From NCBI GenBank assembly GCA_015680685.1, contig MNCI01027123.1:287268-351267 (forward strand): a DNA stretch of 64,000 nucleotides, read 5' to 3'. A program made the translations under genes and the position numbers. The notes below the pieces were generated by a model. The model was not told where the DNA came from. It saw nothing but the letters and a program-made list of their open reading frames with translations, and did no database searches. Positions 20,950-33,039 of this stretch are shown here, piece by piece. Numbering within the stretch: the first letter of the stretch is position 1; each line of letters begins with the position of its first letter. This stretch comes from Gnetum montanum (lineage: Eukaryota > Streptophyta > Gnetopsida > Gnetales > Gnetaceae).

Positions 20950-23900
20950 ATCTTTAAAATTAAGTGTGCTTGTCCATTCGTTAAGGTGTTGTTGCTGCTG
21001 GCTATCTTGGGTTCATGGAAAAGCTTGAGTTGTTGTGTGTTGACTAGTAGTTTCTTGTTTAGACATTTAGGTTTGTAAATTTGCATGGCTCCAAATGGAA
21101 AGGGTTCATAAATAATATAAGGTCCCTTCCATAATGTTTGAAACTTAGTTCATTATGGCACATGCATGGGATTCCAATATAGAACCTTATCTCTTGGTTG
21201 AAATTTCACATTCCTAATCCTAAGGTCATGTCATTGTTTATTATATGCCTTGTGCACTTCATTTGATGATAGGGCCACTAGTTAGTTCTTATCTATCAGG
21301 TTGAGATTTATTAACCATTCTTTTTATGCTAGGTTTAGGTCAAGGAAAAGGTCACAAGTTGTTGAAAGTGTATGGAGCTCCACTTGGATAGAAAGAGTTG
21401 GTAATTTTCCATACAAGAGCTCATAGGGAGAGTATCCAATAAGAAGTTTCCATATGGAGCAATAGGCCTAAAGGGCATCATTGAGTTTGGTGCTCCAATC
21501 TCTCCTATATTTACTAACTTTTCTTATTAACATTTTTGTTATCTTCCTATTAGTAACTTTTGCTTGATTGTTTACTTGGGGGTTGTATGGAGTTATCAGT
21601 TTATGTTCAACCCCCAAGCATTACATGAGCTTTTGAAAATTGATGCCTGTAAAATGAGTTCCATTATTAAAAATAAGTGCAAGTGGCACCCCAAATCTAT
21701 TTACAACATGTTGTTGTACAAACTAGGTTGTCATAAAGGATGTGTAATTAGTGATGGTTGTAGCTTCCACCCATTTAGTATAGTAGTTAATAGCTATGAT
21801 GATGTACACCTTCCCATTGGACATGAGAATGATGGGTCCCATGAAATCAATGTCCCAAATGTCGAAGGGCTCCAGTGGTTGAATCCACTGTTAAGGCCCC
21901 TCCATACAGGCATTCATCCCACCATACAAGCATTCATCCCACCACAATGGTCATAAGAGTAAATGAAGAGATGGGTGTTCCTGAAAAGTGCAAGCTAGTA
22001 ATACCTTGCCATGAGGATTTTAATGACCATTAATTTTCCAGCATAATGGCCCCCCACAAGGACCCTCATAATCATCTTAGATAACACATAGTTGATCATC
22101 ATTGGGAATGCACCATTGAACCAGGTTATCGGTGCACACCTTGTAAAGGTGTCAATTGACATCCATGAAGTGTTTAACCTGGTGAAGAAACTATTATTTC
22201 TTCATGTTATGCCACTTTTGTGGCATCTCTTGAGTGAGTAGGTAGGTGAGGATGCCATTGTACCATTTGTCTTCATTGGGCTCTCATTCAGTAATAGCTC
22301 TAGCAAAGATAATTTCATCAGGAAATTAATCAAAAATTGAAATTTTCTTGTCTTTGTTATCCCATCTTGACCAAGACAAGTCGTTAGCTATCACATTCTT
22401 AGTTTCTTTTCTATCCACCATGGTTAGATCGAACTCTTGCAAGATCATTAGTCACTATATGACACAAGGGCTCACTATTGGTTTATTTATTAGGAAGTTG
22501 ATTGAACTATGATCAATGTGTACAAACATCTTTTACCCTAGCACATAGTGCTGGAATTTCTCCAAGGCATATACCATTGTCATTAGTTCTTTCTTAGTGG
22601 TGGTGTAGTTTAGTTGTGCACCCACAATGCTCCTGCTTGCATAGTGGATATAATAGGAATGTTTTTAATCATCCAACTATGTGAGCATGGCTCCTAAGGC
22701 ATAATTGGATGTGTATGTCATAATGTGGAATGGTCTTAACCAATTAGGAGCTCATAGGATTGGTGTTTCTATGAGCTTCTGTTTAAGGTGCTAGAATGCA
22801 TGCTCGCATTTCTTGGTCTAGACAAATGGAGCATCCTTCTTTATTAGCTCCACCAATGGTTTAGAAATCTTAGAAAATTTCTCAATAAAGCATCGATAAT
22901 AGCTAGTGTGGCAAAGGAATTATCTCACATCTTTAACTATCTCAAGTTGTCAAGTTATTCCTTGGATGACCCTTATTTTTTTAGGGTTCACCTCAATCCC
23001 TTTTTGTAATATTTTGTGCCCTAGTACAATGCCCTCCTAGACCATTAGGTGGCTCTTCTACTATTTGAGCCTTAAGTTTTTCTTCACACATCTTTTCATC
23101 ACTTACTCTAGATGGACCAGGGCTTGCTCAAACATAGCCCCATAGGTGGAGAAGTCATCCATGAAGACTTCCATCTCGCTACTGATTTGTTATTGGAAAA
23201 TGCTAAGGACATGGCATTGGAAAGTTGTAGGGGCATTGTATAGGCCAAACAACATCTTTTTGTATGCGAAAGTCCCTTAGGACTTGTGAAAGTGGTTTTG
23301 GCTTGATCCTTTGGTGCTATCTAGATTTGGTTATAGCCATTATAATCATCTAGGAAGCTATAATAGCAATGCCCAAAAATTGTGTCTAAAAACTGGTTCA
23401 CAAATGGCAAGGAAAAATGATCCTTGTATGTTTCCATATTCAATAGCTTAAAATAAATGTAGACCATCCATTTCCCACCTTTCTTTGACATGATCACAAG
23501 TTTTCTAACCCACTCTCTATCTACAATGGGATAGATGAATCCCACCTTGAGGAGTTGCTCAATCTCCTCTTTGACAATTTGTTTAAGTTTGAGATTCAAT
23601 CATCACTATGGCTACCTCTTTAGTTTAATGGAGGAATCTATGTAGACACAATGCTAGTATATCCTTGGATCAATTCCTGTCATCTCATGATATGACTAAG
23701 CAAAGGTTTTTGACCATTTGTTGATCACCTCTAATAGCTTCTTTTTCTACATAGGTGCAAGATTGACATTAATGATGATTGGCTTTTCATTATTTAGAAA
23801 AGCATAGTTCATTCTAGCAGGTATATTTTTCAATTGAAGGGGCTCTTGTTTGAAGTTCGTAGGGATTTTCAACTCTTCCAAATTGATTTCATCAGGTTCA

Positions 23901-24610
23901 TTGGAGAGTTGGCGATGGACTTGCTCTAGCGTGTCCATGCCCTCAACATATGTAGTTATTAGGCTCTCAGTTTATTCATGTACAATGTCGAACTACTTTC
24001 TACTTTAACTATTAGCCATTGGATATCCTCCTATTTTGTGGCTACTAGTACATGCACCATTGAACTTTTGTGATATCTGCACACTACTCGCATGCTATGA
24101 GTATTGTACTTTTGGTCACAACTTCTACATCTAGTGGCATCCTTGTGTCATTGTACACGATGCATGGAATGTGCTTCCTCTCTATCTTTCTGAATTTATT
24201 CTTCTTAGAGATCTCCAAGGAGAGGTCTCTGATTCTCAACTGTGTATCAATTGTACTAAGCTAAACTCTTTCCTTAATGATAGGGAAGTCCCCCTTGTAG
24301 TTATCCACATGGATTACTAGGAAGTTAGCAAGATATGACCATCCATGGATAATGGTCATAATGTCCTTCACTAGTCCCAAGGAAATAATGATGGACTAAT
24401 TCACCAACTCCAGAAAAATGCTGCTCTTCTTAAAAGGAGGCAGGTTTTAGGCTCTGTACATCTCATGTGAGATCAAATTGACACTAGAACCTGAGTCCAA
24501 AATAGCCTTGCAAGGTTCATTCCCAGTGATTTGCAAATAAATGAGGGGGACTTCTAGGATCAGATATCTTCCTAGGAAGGTGGTTGGCCTTTATCTAATT
24601 AGTGACTACA
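20950..24610 (-). pseudogene. Pol of element M: protease, RT, RNase H, integrase
   Basis: Protease: ILDSGSSVNLISHEMY at about 24,510-24,465 keeps the catalytic DSG. RT: about 23,600-23,040, with EEIEQLLKVGFIYPI, YYSFLDDYNGYNQI (first metal-binding Asp) and VFMDDFSTYG (the YxDD box as FMDD). RNase H: about 22,780-22,400, with TSNYALGAML and LNYTTTKKELMTMVYALEKF. Integrase: about 22,290-20,950, with IDFMGPI, FNNGTHF (second catalytic Asp replaced by Asn) and a C-terminal end like YKPKCLNKKLLVNTQQ. FLDGYSGYNQI-type RT is typical of the Athila/Tat branch. Many stops sit at former Gln, Arg or Trp codons. The open frame at 21,564-21,956 on the plus strand is an antisense shadow of integrase. Confidence 0.8.
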
Positions 24611-24999
24611 TGGATCAACATTATAGTGTGCAATTTGGGAGGTTTTGGGTTTGAAGGAATCTTGAAGGATGTTGTGAAGGAGGAAGGAGAAGTAGGATTA
24701 GCAGTTGTAAGTGTCTGTGTAGGTTTAATAGGGATATTGGTTTGGAAAAAGGGTCATTTTTAAGGCTTAGTATCTAAACCACTTAGCTAAGGAGCTGACT
24801 ATAGGTTGACATCCCTTGTGACATTTCTTTGCTATAGATGGGTTGGTATTTCACCTTACATGGATGGACTTGGTGGAAACTGAGTTAAGGGTGGACGTAT
24901 AGGTGCAAAAGAATGAGAAGGGTAATAGGGAAATGAGGACTTCCTTCTTGGAGATTGTGCTTAATAATATTCAGAAGGGTAGTAGTGGTGTTGGAAAAA

Positions 25000-27175
25000 A
25001 GCATGGCTAGAAGAGTCACATGGAGAAATGGGTTGCTAATCATAGTATTCATACATATTTGGATGATGATAAGGGTATTGCTACCTTGGTGGTGGTATCC
25101 CCCATGACTGTGAGTGTTGCCATTGCTGGTACTACTAGTGAAGTTGAGGTGGAACTCTACTTAGATAGTAGGCTTGTTAGTGGAACTACTTGTAGTTGCC
25201 TTGAGGATAAGGTAACCTCCTGGGTGTTTACTATTTTGCCAAATGAGGATTCAATGCATACACCCCCAGATTCTTGTAAGTGTGACACAACGAGGCAACA
25301 TCCCTTAGGATGTCCATATTGGCATATGTTACACCCTCCATCATCTATTTTAAAATTTGCATCCTCATCCATTGTAACAACTTTTCCCTTACCCTTCTTA
25401 TGAACACATTCAACTTCCTTCTTTCTCCTTTTGTCATGACTACTACCTTGCTCTTTAGTCTCATTAATAATTTTGAGAGTAGTTTGGAACTTTTCATCTA
25501 AATAGTCCCACATTTTATCAACCTTGGCTGATATTTCAAAAATATATTTTTGTATTGATAAGTTTTTTTGTTGCACCACTTCATCAAGTGTTGCCTCCTC
25601 CTCATTTTCATAAAACTAAACCCTTATTTTGTGAATGGAAGGATCTCTATTATACTCCTCGACACTTTTCATTTTCCTTAGCTCATCTTTATCTTTGGCC
25701 ACTTGCTCAATTAGCCTTTGGATTTGATGTTGCCTTAGCTCTAAAAGCCTTCCTTTGGCATAGATCCTAAGAGTTCTCCTTGTTTTTGTTCAAAGCCCAT
25801 TTATGATATGGCACAGTTGGTTTCTTTAAGAATAGCCATGGCCTAGGCATTGGTGCAATAATGAGTAATATCTACCCATTCCTGCATCCAAGGATTCATG
25901 TGTGTCTTGCTTCCAACCTTGGATTTGCCTTCTCAAGTTAGACACTTAGGAGTATGTTTGATACTTGTCATTGAAGAGTTCAAGCATCATACTTTATCAT
26001 CAAATTGATTCTAGTTCTAAGGACCAATACTAGCTTTTAGCCTCCTTGATGAGTATCCTAGGAAACAACTTTAATTTCTACCATTTATTCTTAATGTTCT
26101 ATAAGGCACATGCATCGTGAAAGGCTTGGAGATGATTTTGTGGATCAAAATTATATCTCCCTTTGAACTTAGGGATATTGTTCATGTCCAACCATTTAAT
26201 CTAGCTATCCTTCATGTGCCTTGTTGGAATCTTTATAGCCTTCACAATGTTTGGCATGTTTTTGGTAGTAAGCAAAGGCTCATAATAGTCATGACCCCTA
26301 TGATGGCCATGATGCCTCTTGTTATCCTTTCTTTCTCTATGGTGGGCATCCCTTGATTTCCCTTGCTCTTGGTCTCTACTATTTTGGTGGGATCTACGAT
26401 CATCTCTATCCTATTGGTTACCCCCATCATAGCCTCTTCCCCTATTGCTTTGGTTAGAGTTGGAGAAGGAAGATGATGAGGATGATGAAGGTGAAGAGGA
26501 AGGAGAGCCAGCACTAGAACGATGCTTGCTACTTCCTCTTCTTTAATCCCTACCACAATGAACATGTTTGTCATTATCATGGTGATTGTCATTGTTCTTG
26601 CCTTGACTCCCTTCCTTTGAGGCCCTACAATCATGGGATCAAATTTTCCTATAATTAGGATTATCTATAATGGATTATAGATGTTAATTGAGGGCCTCCT
26701 CATCAAGGAGAGAAGGAGAGTCCAGTGTATTGGGAAGTTCCTAAGAAGGGATATTCCCCTTCCTTTTAGCCTAGTGGGAATAGGGGGTTTGTAAACTATT
26801 TGTCTTTTGATGCCTCATAGTGAGCTTCTATATGCTGAACTTTCTTTCACTATGCCTCTATGGGATGCTAATCCTAGTAGGAATGATCTTGCACCTTGTA
26901 CTCAGCATGGAGTCTTGTAATGCCCAATCTCATGAGATTTGGAGTAGCATAATAGGAACTGATTAATTGGGAGACAACATAGTGTTGCCCTCCATGTTCC
27001 TCCATCGTAGTTGTTCATCCTAGTGCATGATAAAGGTGAAATTTGGAACGTACTTATCCAAATGGGTATAAACCACTCTATATTGTTGAGGCATGGGTGG
27101 TTTTGGGCCTTCTTGTCTTGGATTGGAATTTCCCATGAACAGTGGCAGAGATTCTTCCTTATGAGAAGAAGCTAT
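25000..27175 (-). pseudogene. Gag of element M
   Basis: The start codon position (27,175-27,173) reads ATA instead of ATG, judged by alignment with the ATG of element 3 (both followed by a Ser-Ser-His stretch). A Ser-, Asn-, Asp- and His-rich disordered region lies near 26,630-26,270. After it come NIPKFKGRYNFDP, FHDACALQNIK and KLKLFPRILIKEA, a capsid-like helix pattern. Near 25,310-25,280 the nucleocapsid motif CNICQYGHPKGCC is complete. There are stops and shifts throughout. Confidence 0.7.
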
Positions 27176-27303
27176 GTTAGTACTTGGGAAATAGTGTTCT
27201 TTTAGTATACTTTGTTATATTAATGATTTTAGCTTTTAAGTCTTTTACAATGTCATTTAGTGATTTCACTAGCTTTCTAGATAGCGCATGTAGCTAACTA
27301 ACA

Positions 27304-27321
27304 TCCCTGGTAAAGGTGCCA
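27304..27321 (-). other. Primer binding site, tRNA-Asp type (element M)
   Basis: The minus strand reads TGGCACCTTTACCAGGGA, one base inside the LTR end. It differs at a few positions from TGGCGCCGTTGCCGGGGA, the tRNA-Asp-complementary site of Athila elements. Confidence 0.75.
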
Positions 27322-27322
27322 A

Positions 27323-28179
27323 TGATGAGTAATGAGCAGTTTCTACACCCAACCATACAAATCACTAGCATTCACTAAGCGATCCAGTCAAATTTTGCAT
27401 ACCTTAGCTCTCTACGTACACATTATCTAGGTAGTGAATCGTAAGGATGTGACTGTTGTCTTCCCAATTCCACTTGTGAGGGTACAATAGTATGGTTAAG
27501 TGTAACTGAGGCACATGATTTGTATAACTTTTTATGTTTTTATTTATTTCTCCTAAGAGTGAAAATAAAGTAATCAAATGGTTAATTATTCTATAAAATA
27601 TTTAATGCCTTAACTAATTCTAACATAAGCATCCATTCCCACCTATCATACACATCATGAACACACCTTAACACTACTGGGTTATCAAACATAAGTGTTA
27701 CTAGGATCACCAAGCATTAACGTATGCTCAAGGTGGTCGTACTTATGTGCATTAGTTATCCATATTTAATCAATTAATTAAATGCATGAAAGTAATTTGC
27801 ATAATAGTAAAGTGAATTAAAGTAAATATTATGCTAAGTCCAAGTGCTACAAGATTTAATAAAAAATCTCGTCTTTATTGCGATTCATACCAAAGTGTCT
27901 AGGTACATCAGTGCTTGAATAAAGATCTGTATACTTCTCAACTCCTACTATGGGCACTTAGAAAATATTCTAACTCTCAAAAGAACAAATGACAAGAGCT
28001 CTACTATGCTACTAATGAAAAAATTCTATAAATGTGGTGAGTGTGCACATTTATATAAGCAAGACTAGACACTTCATCGATGTGTATGTGTTGACACATC
28101 AAATCATGCATTGATAGGTATGTGTTGACGGGGATGTGTTGATGTGACCTTGTTAACACACTTGACCAATGATTCAGCA
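27323..28179 (-). repeat. 5' LTR of element M
   Basis: On the minus strand it starts at 28,179 (TGCTGAATCATTGG) and ends TACTCATCA at 27,323, one base before the primer site. It aligns with the LTR at 14,996-15,842. Position 28,176-28,177 differs from the TGATGAAT start of its partner. Divergence of the pair, several percent or more by eye, points to an old insertion. Confidence 0.88.
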
Positions 28180-28184
28180 AGAAC
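28180..28184. repeat. Target-site duplication of element M, high-coordinate side
   Basis: AGAAC pairs with AGAAT at 14,991-14,995. Confidence 0.65.
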
Positions 28185-29534
28185 AGTAAGAGGAGTCCAA
28201 ATACCAATATGTTAAAAATCTCCATTCTTAGGAAAAATATGAATCATGTCTTTATTAATAATTTTAAAAAAACTTTTTAAATAGCTTCTTAGAAAATATA
28301 AAAGAAATCATCTCCAATGATGTCCATATGCTTCTTAAAAAATTCAATTAGAAAACCATCAAAACATGAAGCTTTATCATTTGCTAACTAAAGGTTGCTA
28401 GTTTTATTTTTTTTTTACTATAATTTTTGCTTTAAGAGTACTTCGGTGCACATCTATTATAAGATGAGGAATATGCATATTAAAGGAATAGAAGGATTCC
28501 TTACTAAAACCTTTAGAAGAAAAAATAAAAGAAAAATTATTGCTAAAATATGGTTAATATTTTTAGAATTTGTAATGACAAAATCATTTATATAAAGTGA
28601 TTCTAGTTTAGGTACCTGACTCTTTTCTTTTAAAAATTTAAAAAAATCCTTGTAAGTTCCATCTTCAATTTTTAGTCAATCCATGCATCTTTTAGTAAGA
28701 CTACTTTTAGCTTCAAAAGTATCGTAACATTATTTAGCATAATGAGCTTTATCTAAGACTTTTTGAATTTCAAAATCAAAGGGATTTTAATATCCAAAAA
28801 TTTGCATTTTTTAAATAAATTCTATAAGATCTTCTTCAGCTTGATGATTGTGCTTAGTAAATTACTTTCTAAACTATCTAGCATAATTTCTAACTCTACA
28901 AATAGTTCTCTACCACTAGTTAATCTAACCAATGTCACTCGTACACTTTTTTTCTACAATCATAAAACTCTAAAATATTTATTGCATTGGGTCATGTGAA
29001 CATATTCTATCATTTCCTTCTTGATAATTACACCAAGTATAATGCTTCTCATTTGAATGATGGTGGAAATAAAGAGCTAACATTAGAAAGAAATTATTTT
29101 TTTAAATTGCATCAACCTTATTTTTCTTGAGAAAACATATTAGGAGGAAGACCACCAAGTTTATCTAAATGACCTTCAACCATATGAAAATCACCTCTGA
29201 TAATCTAAGGAACTTTAGGCAGAAATAGAATATCTTTTAAATTATTAGGAGCATAAATATTAAAGCATCCAAAGTTTCTTTTTTCAATATGAAAAGTAAT
29301 TCAAATAACTCTTCCAAGGTTGTCAAAACAAAAATTCAAGACTTTTCCAATCTAATTTTTAGTAATAAGAATAGCAACACCTCCTTTATTAACTTTATGA
29401 GTAGTAGAAAAAATAATGAAGTTTCTTAAAATGCATTTACCAACAAAACTAATATCATGCATAGAAATCTTAATTTTTTGTAGGAAAAGAAAATTTGGAG
29501 ATAAGTGTTTCTCAAGTTATAAGATCTGGATTCA
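28185..29534 (-). pseudogene. LINE (L1-type): endonuclease and start of RT
   Basis: Along the minus strand, the endonuclease reads SPNFLFLQ (about 29,490), NKGGVAILITKN (about 29,390), NIYAPNN (about 29,240) and RGDFHMVEGHLDKLGG (about 29,190). These are the standard steps of an L1 AP-type endonuclease (GDFN motif, here GDFH). Further down, FDGFLIEFFKKHMDIIGDDF (about 28,350) is the conserved region before RT (PGPDGF...FFK), followed by FIFFLR, GDF and IWTPLTVLN at 28,190-28,225. The frame resumes across element M at 14,990. Stops and shifts make it inactive. Confidence 0.75.
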
Positions 29535-29539
29535 AGCTT
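29535..29539. repeat. Target-site duplication of element 2, left copy
   Basis: AGCTT directly precedes the LTR start TGATGAAAC and is repeated exactly at 41,971-41,975 after the other LTR. Confidence 0.9.
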
Positions 29540-30425
29540 TGATGAAACATAGTCTATTGCATCGACTGGGCCTCATCGACATAGTCTGTTACATCAATGT
29601 GGCCCTATTGATGTAGGGGTCTATCCTAGCTTATAAATACATGCTCACCATCTACATTTATGGTAGGAGATTTCATACTAGTAGCAGAGCTCTTGTAGTT
29701 TGTTTAGTCAAAAGTTAAAATATGTTTCTCAAGTGCTTGCAGTAGGAGTCATTAAGTGTACAGATCTTTATTCAAGCATTGTTGTACCTAAGCACGATAG
29801 TGTGTGTGGTAATAAAGACAAACTTCTTGATAAATCTTGTAGCATTCTAGATAGTTTAAATGTTTCATTTATGCATTTAATATTTTTAGTTATTTATTCA
29901 ATATTTTCTAGTAATTAAGTTGATTAAGTTAATTAAGCAAAATAAGCTAAATAGATTAAATACACAAGTACAACAACTTTGAACATAGCATGTATTCGCT
30001 TGGTAATCCCAACAGCATTATTGCTTAGTGTGCCTACTAGTGTATTGCTTGGTGACCTAGTAGTGGATACGTGGGTTCAGGACGTGTACAAAAAGTGGGA
30101 ATGAATGCTTATATTAAGATGGTTAGAGAGTAAGTTAGTGAATTTAGATTAGTCATTAAATTACTCTATGTCTCTCTCTCTCTCTCTTCAAGCATCCAAA
30201 AACATAAAACATAAAATGATAAAAATCATATGCCTCGATTTCACTTAACCATACCTTTGTACTTCACAAGTGTAATTAGGAAGACAACGAATAACCTTAG
30301 GGTAAGATTTACTTCCTAGAAGACTAGTGCACTGGAAACTATAAAGTCCACGAAATTCAACTAGATCACACGTGAACGCTTTGTGATTCGTATGGTTGGA
30401 TGTAGGGGTACCTCGCTACTCATTA
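29540..30425 (+). repeat. 5' LTR of element 2
   Basis: It starts TGATGAAACATAG. U3 carries repeats of the type ATCGAC..GGCCTCATCGACATAG before TATAAATA at 29,632-29,639, and AATAAA is at 29,811-29,816. The end is CTACTCATTA, one base before the primer site. The terminus is TA rather than CA, shared with the 3' LTR, so the parental copy probably had it. A TC dinucleotide run is near 30,171-30,188. Confidence 0.9.
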
Positions 30426-30426
30426 T

Positions 30427-30444
30427 TGGCGCTGTTGCCAGGGA
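30427..30444 (+). other. Primer binding site, tRNA-Asp type (element 2)
   Basis: TGGCGCTGTTGCCAGGGA differs at two positions (both C/T or G/A) from the tRNA-Asp site TGGCGCCGTTGCCGGGGA. Confidence 0.85.
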
Positions 30445-30576
30445 CTTTGTTTGTTGAAACATGCACTATCTAGGATTAGTGAACATTATTAATATCATTG
30501 AAAAAACCCAAGGTTAGCATCACTCTCGAACAACATTCAATTACAAAAGCACACTCATTATTTTATTTGTTGCAAA

Positions 30577-32480
30577 ATATCTCCTTCTTACAATCGTGAA
30601 GATGTTAAATTGTCAGTTCCATAGGAGTGTGCTAGACTTCACCTTCATCCCACACTAGGATGAGAAACTGCAATGGCATGATATGAAGGGAAACATCATC
30701 TTACCCCCTATCAATCTATGCTTGTGATGCTATTTCAAACACTTAAAAAGTTGGGCATTCTAGATCTTCACAAGGAATACGTTGTGAATGGTTATGACAC
30801 TTAGGACTACCATCCCACTGAAACACAACATAGGAGAGATTAACACTAGGAGAAGCACCACAAGGCTATGAAGGGAAAAAATTTCACTAATCCCTTATTC
30901 CTACTATATCAAGATGATAATGAGGACCCTCCCTTTGAAGGTTCTCAACATGAAGATTCTCCACCGCCAATTATTGGTGATGAGGGTGTGGCCTTGAACC
31001 TATGATCTACTATTCATAACTAGGTTTAGGAAAAAGTGATAGTCAAGGTAGGGACTCAGGTAAACATCACAATGGCAAGGGATCTAAGGATGGTGGTTGT
31101 AATGAGCAAAGAGGTGGTGGTGGTCCACCTTCCTCTTCACCTAATTTCAAACATTCCTCTTTATTTATTGGTTCTCATAAAAGCCACTATCAAAATAATC
31201 ATGATGAAGATAATCAATGAGACAATAATGACCATCAAGGCCATCAAGAGTGCATAGGTGGTAGAAACCATCATTAGCATCATCAACTTAATAATGATGA
31301 TGAACCTCTGTTGGTGACTCAAAGCATGCTCAACATTGCAAAGGCAGTAAAGATCCAAACTAGGCATGTAAAAGAAAGTAGGATCAAGCACTTAGACATG
31401 AATAATATCCCAAGATTTGAGGGGGGATACAACTCTGATTTGTAGACACATCTACAAGCTTTCCATGATGCTTGTGCCTTATAGAACATTGAAAATGATT
31501 GGTATAAACTCAATCTTTTTCCCAAGACACTCATTAAGCTGAAAGCTAGTATTGGTCCTTGGAGTTGGAATCCATTCATCGATGGAGTACCATGTTAGAA
31601 CTATTTAATAATAAATGCCAAACATACTCCAAAGTGTCCAACTTGAGAAGGTAAATCCAAGGATGGAAATAAGGAACACATGAACCCTTGGATGCCACCA
31701 TGGGTAGATATTATTCATTCTTACACTGATGCCCTAGTCATGGTTATTCATAAAGGAAATAGCTTTGCAACATCATAGATAGGATTAGAGTAGAAACTAG
31801 AAGAACTCTTCAGGTTTATGCCCAAGGGAGACTATTTGAATAAAGAGCTTATTAGATCCAAAGGCTTATAGAGCAAGTAGCAAAAGAGGAAGATGAGTTG
31901 AGAAGAAAGGAAAGTGTATAAGAGTATAATAGGGATCCTTCGATCAGGAAAAGGGAGGTCAAATTTTATGATAAGGAGGAGTCACCACTCAATGAAGTGA
32001 TGAATAGAAAAACCTTGCCTATTCAAAAATTTTGTTTCTAACATTTCAACAAAGGTTGATAAATTATGGGATTCTTTGGATGAGAAGTTCCACACTATTA
32101 TGAGTATTACTAAAGCATCCAAAGAATAGAATAGTGATCATGAATGTAAGAGATGAAAAGATGCTAAACGTGCCTACTAAAGAGATAAGGGAAAAGCCGC
32201 TGCTATAGAGGAAGTTGTGGAAATTGACTTTGATGATGATCCTAGTTGTAACATCTATTAATACAAACATCCAAAGGGGTGTTGCCCCATGGTTTCACAC
32301 TTACAAGAGTCTGGGGTGTACACATTGAATCCTCGACTAGCACATAGGCAAGCACCTAGATGATTACCTTATCCTCAAGGCAATCCAAGGTAGTTCCACT
32401 AGCAACAACAAGCTTATTACCCAAGTGGGGCTCCACCACAATCATATGAGTAATACCAACAATGGAACCAACCATAATTA
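30577..32480 (+). pseudogene. Gag of element 2
   Basis: The expected start codon is ATA at 30,577 (ATG in element 3). A region rich in Gly, Ser, His, Asn and Asp spans about 31,040-31,300. It is followed by SMLNIAKAVKIQTRHVKES, RFEGGYNSD and FHDACAL, then a second capsid-like block. The knuckle near 32,244-32,290 reads CNIY.YKHPKGCC, with the second Cys mutated to Tyr and a stop after it. Further stops make it nonfunctional. The ORFs at 31,036-31,257 and on the opposite strand are off-frame shadows. Confidence 0.7.
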
Positions 32481-33039
32481 TGGGAAATGCCATCGTCAAG
32501 GAAGTAGTACCCTTACAGGCAACTAGATTCATACAAGTACTATGTTCAACAACTTATTTCTTAAAGAAGTTCTACAAGCCATGCCTCATTTCAACATCAC
32601 TATTACCATCTAGAGTATCATCGAATGCATTCACCATCCACTTGGGGAGAGAACCCATATCCATATCATCCTCTACATCCATTTTCATACATCCCTCTAC
32701 CCTCAACCTAGTTACCTCTTGTTCCATCCATGCAAGGAGAAATTCCTCTACAACTATAGCAACAAAATGCTACGAGGGATGTACATTCACAACCAGCTTT
32801 TTTATTGAATGGGTTGAACAAAAATATAGGAAATGATCTTTTTTCTGATCCAACAGTCCTCCCAAACCTTGATAACCTCTTGCGACTAGCCACCCTACAT
32901 CTTCAACACCCTCATTCTCTACATCAAACACCTTCGAGTGCCCTTCAAACAAAAAACCACCTTGGATCTACACTATGGTGTTAACTCATGTTGTTTCCAA
33001 CTGAATCAAGGTTGGCAATATTCCCATGAAAAGATCTAA

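Larger units (their letters stand above)
14996..28179 (-). mobile_element. Athila-like Ty3/gypsy element M, full length, minus strand
   Basis: Two LTRs of similar length (14,996-15,842 and 27,323-28,179) bound a 13.2-kb element with a near-perfect 5-bp target-site duplication. Order along the minus strand: 5' LTR, tRNA-Asp-type primer site, gag, protease, RT, RNase H, integrase, noncoding spacer, internal promoter-like region, third ORF, purine tract, 3' LTR. It is inserted in the RT region of a LINE on the same strand. Coding regions carry many stops, yet it keeps the protease DSG and the complete CCHC motif that other copies have lost. Confidence 0.9.

Noticed and set aside
21564-21956. 130-codon open frame on the plus strand
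   Set aside because: It is the complement of the integrase region of element M; the minus strand shows clear integrase motifs there.
26242-26634. 130-codon Met/Ile-rich minus-strand frame
   Set aside because: It is a shifted reading of the Ser/His/Asp-rich part of gag of element M; the neighbouring phase gives the gag protein.
14991-28184. Possible CRISPR-like or satellite array from repeated LTR motifs
   Set aside because: The repeats are paired LTRs and U3 motifs of retrotransposons in a plant genome, not regularly spaced direct repeats.
30169-30190. TC-repeat as a possible promoter initiator
   Set aside because: It is a short microsatellite inside R/U5 of the LTR; the 3' LTR has a shorter version, so no special role is supported.
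31036-31391. Met/Ile/Val-rich frames on both strands
   Set aside because: Off-frame readings of the low-complexity gag region of element 2.
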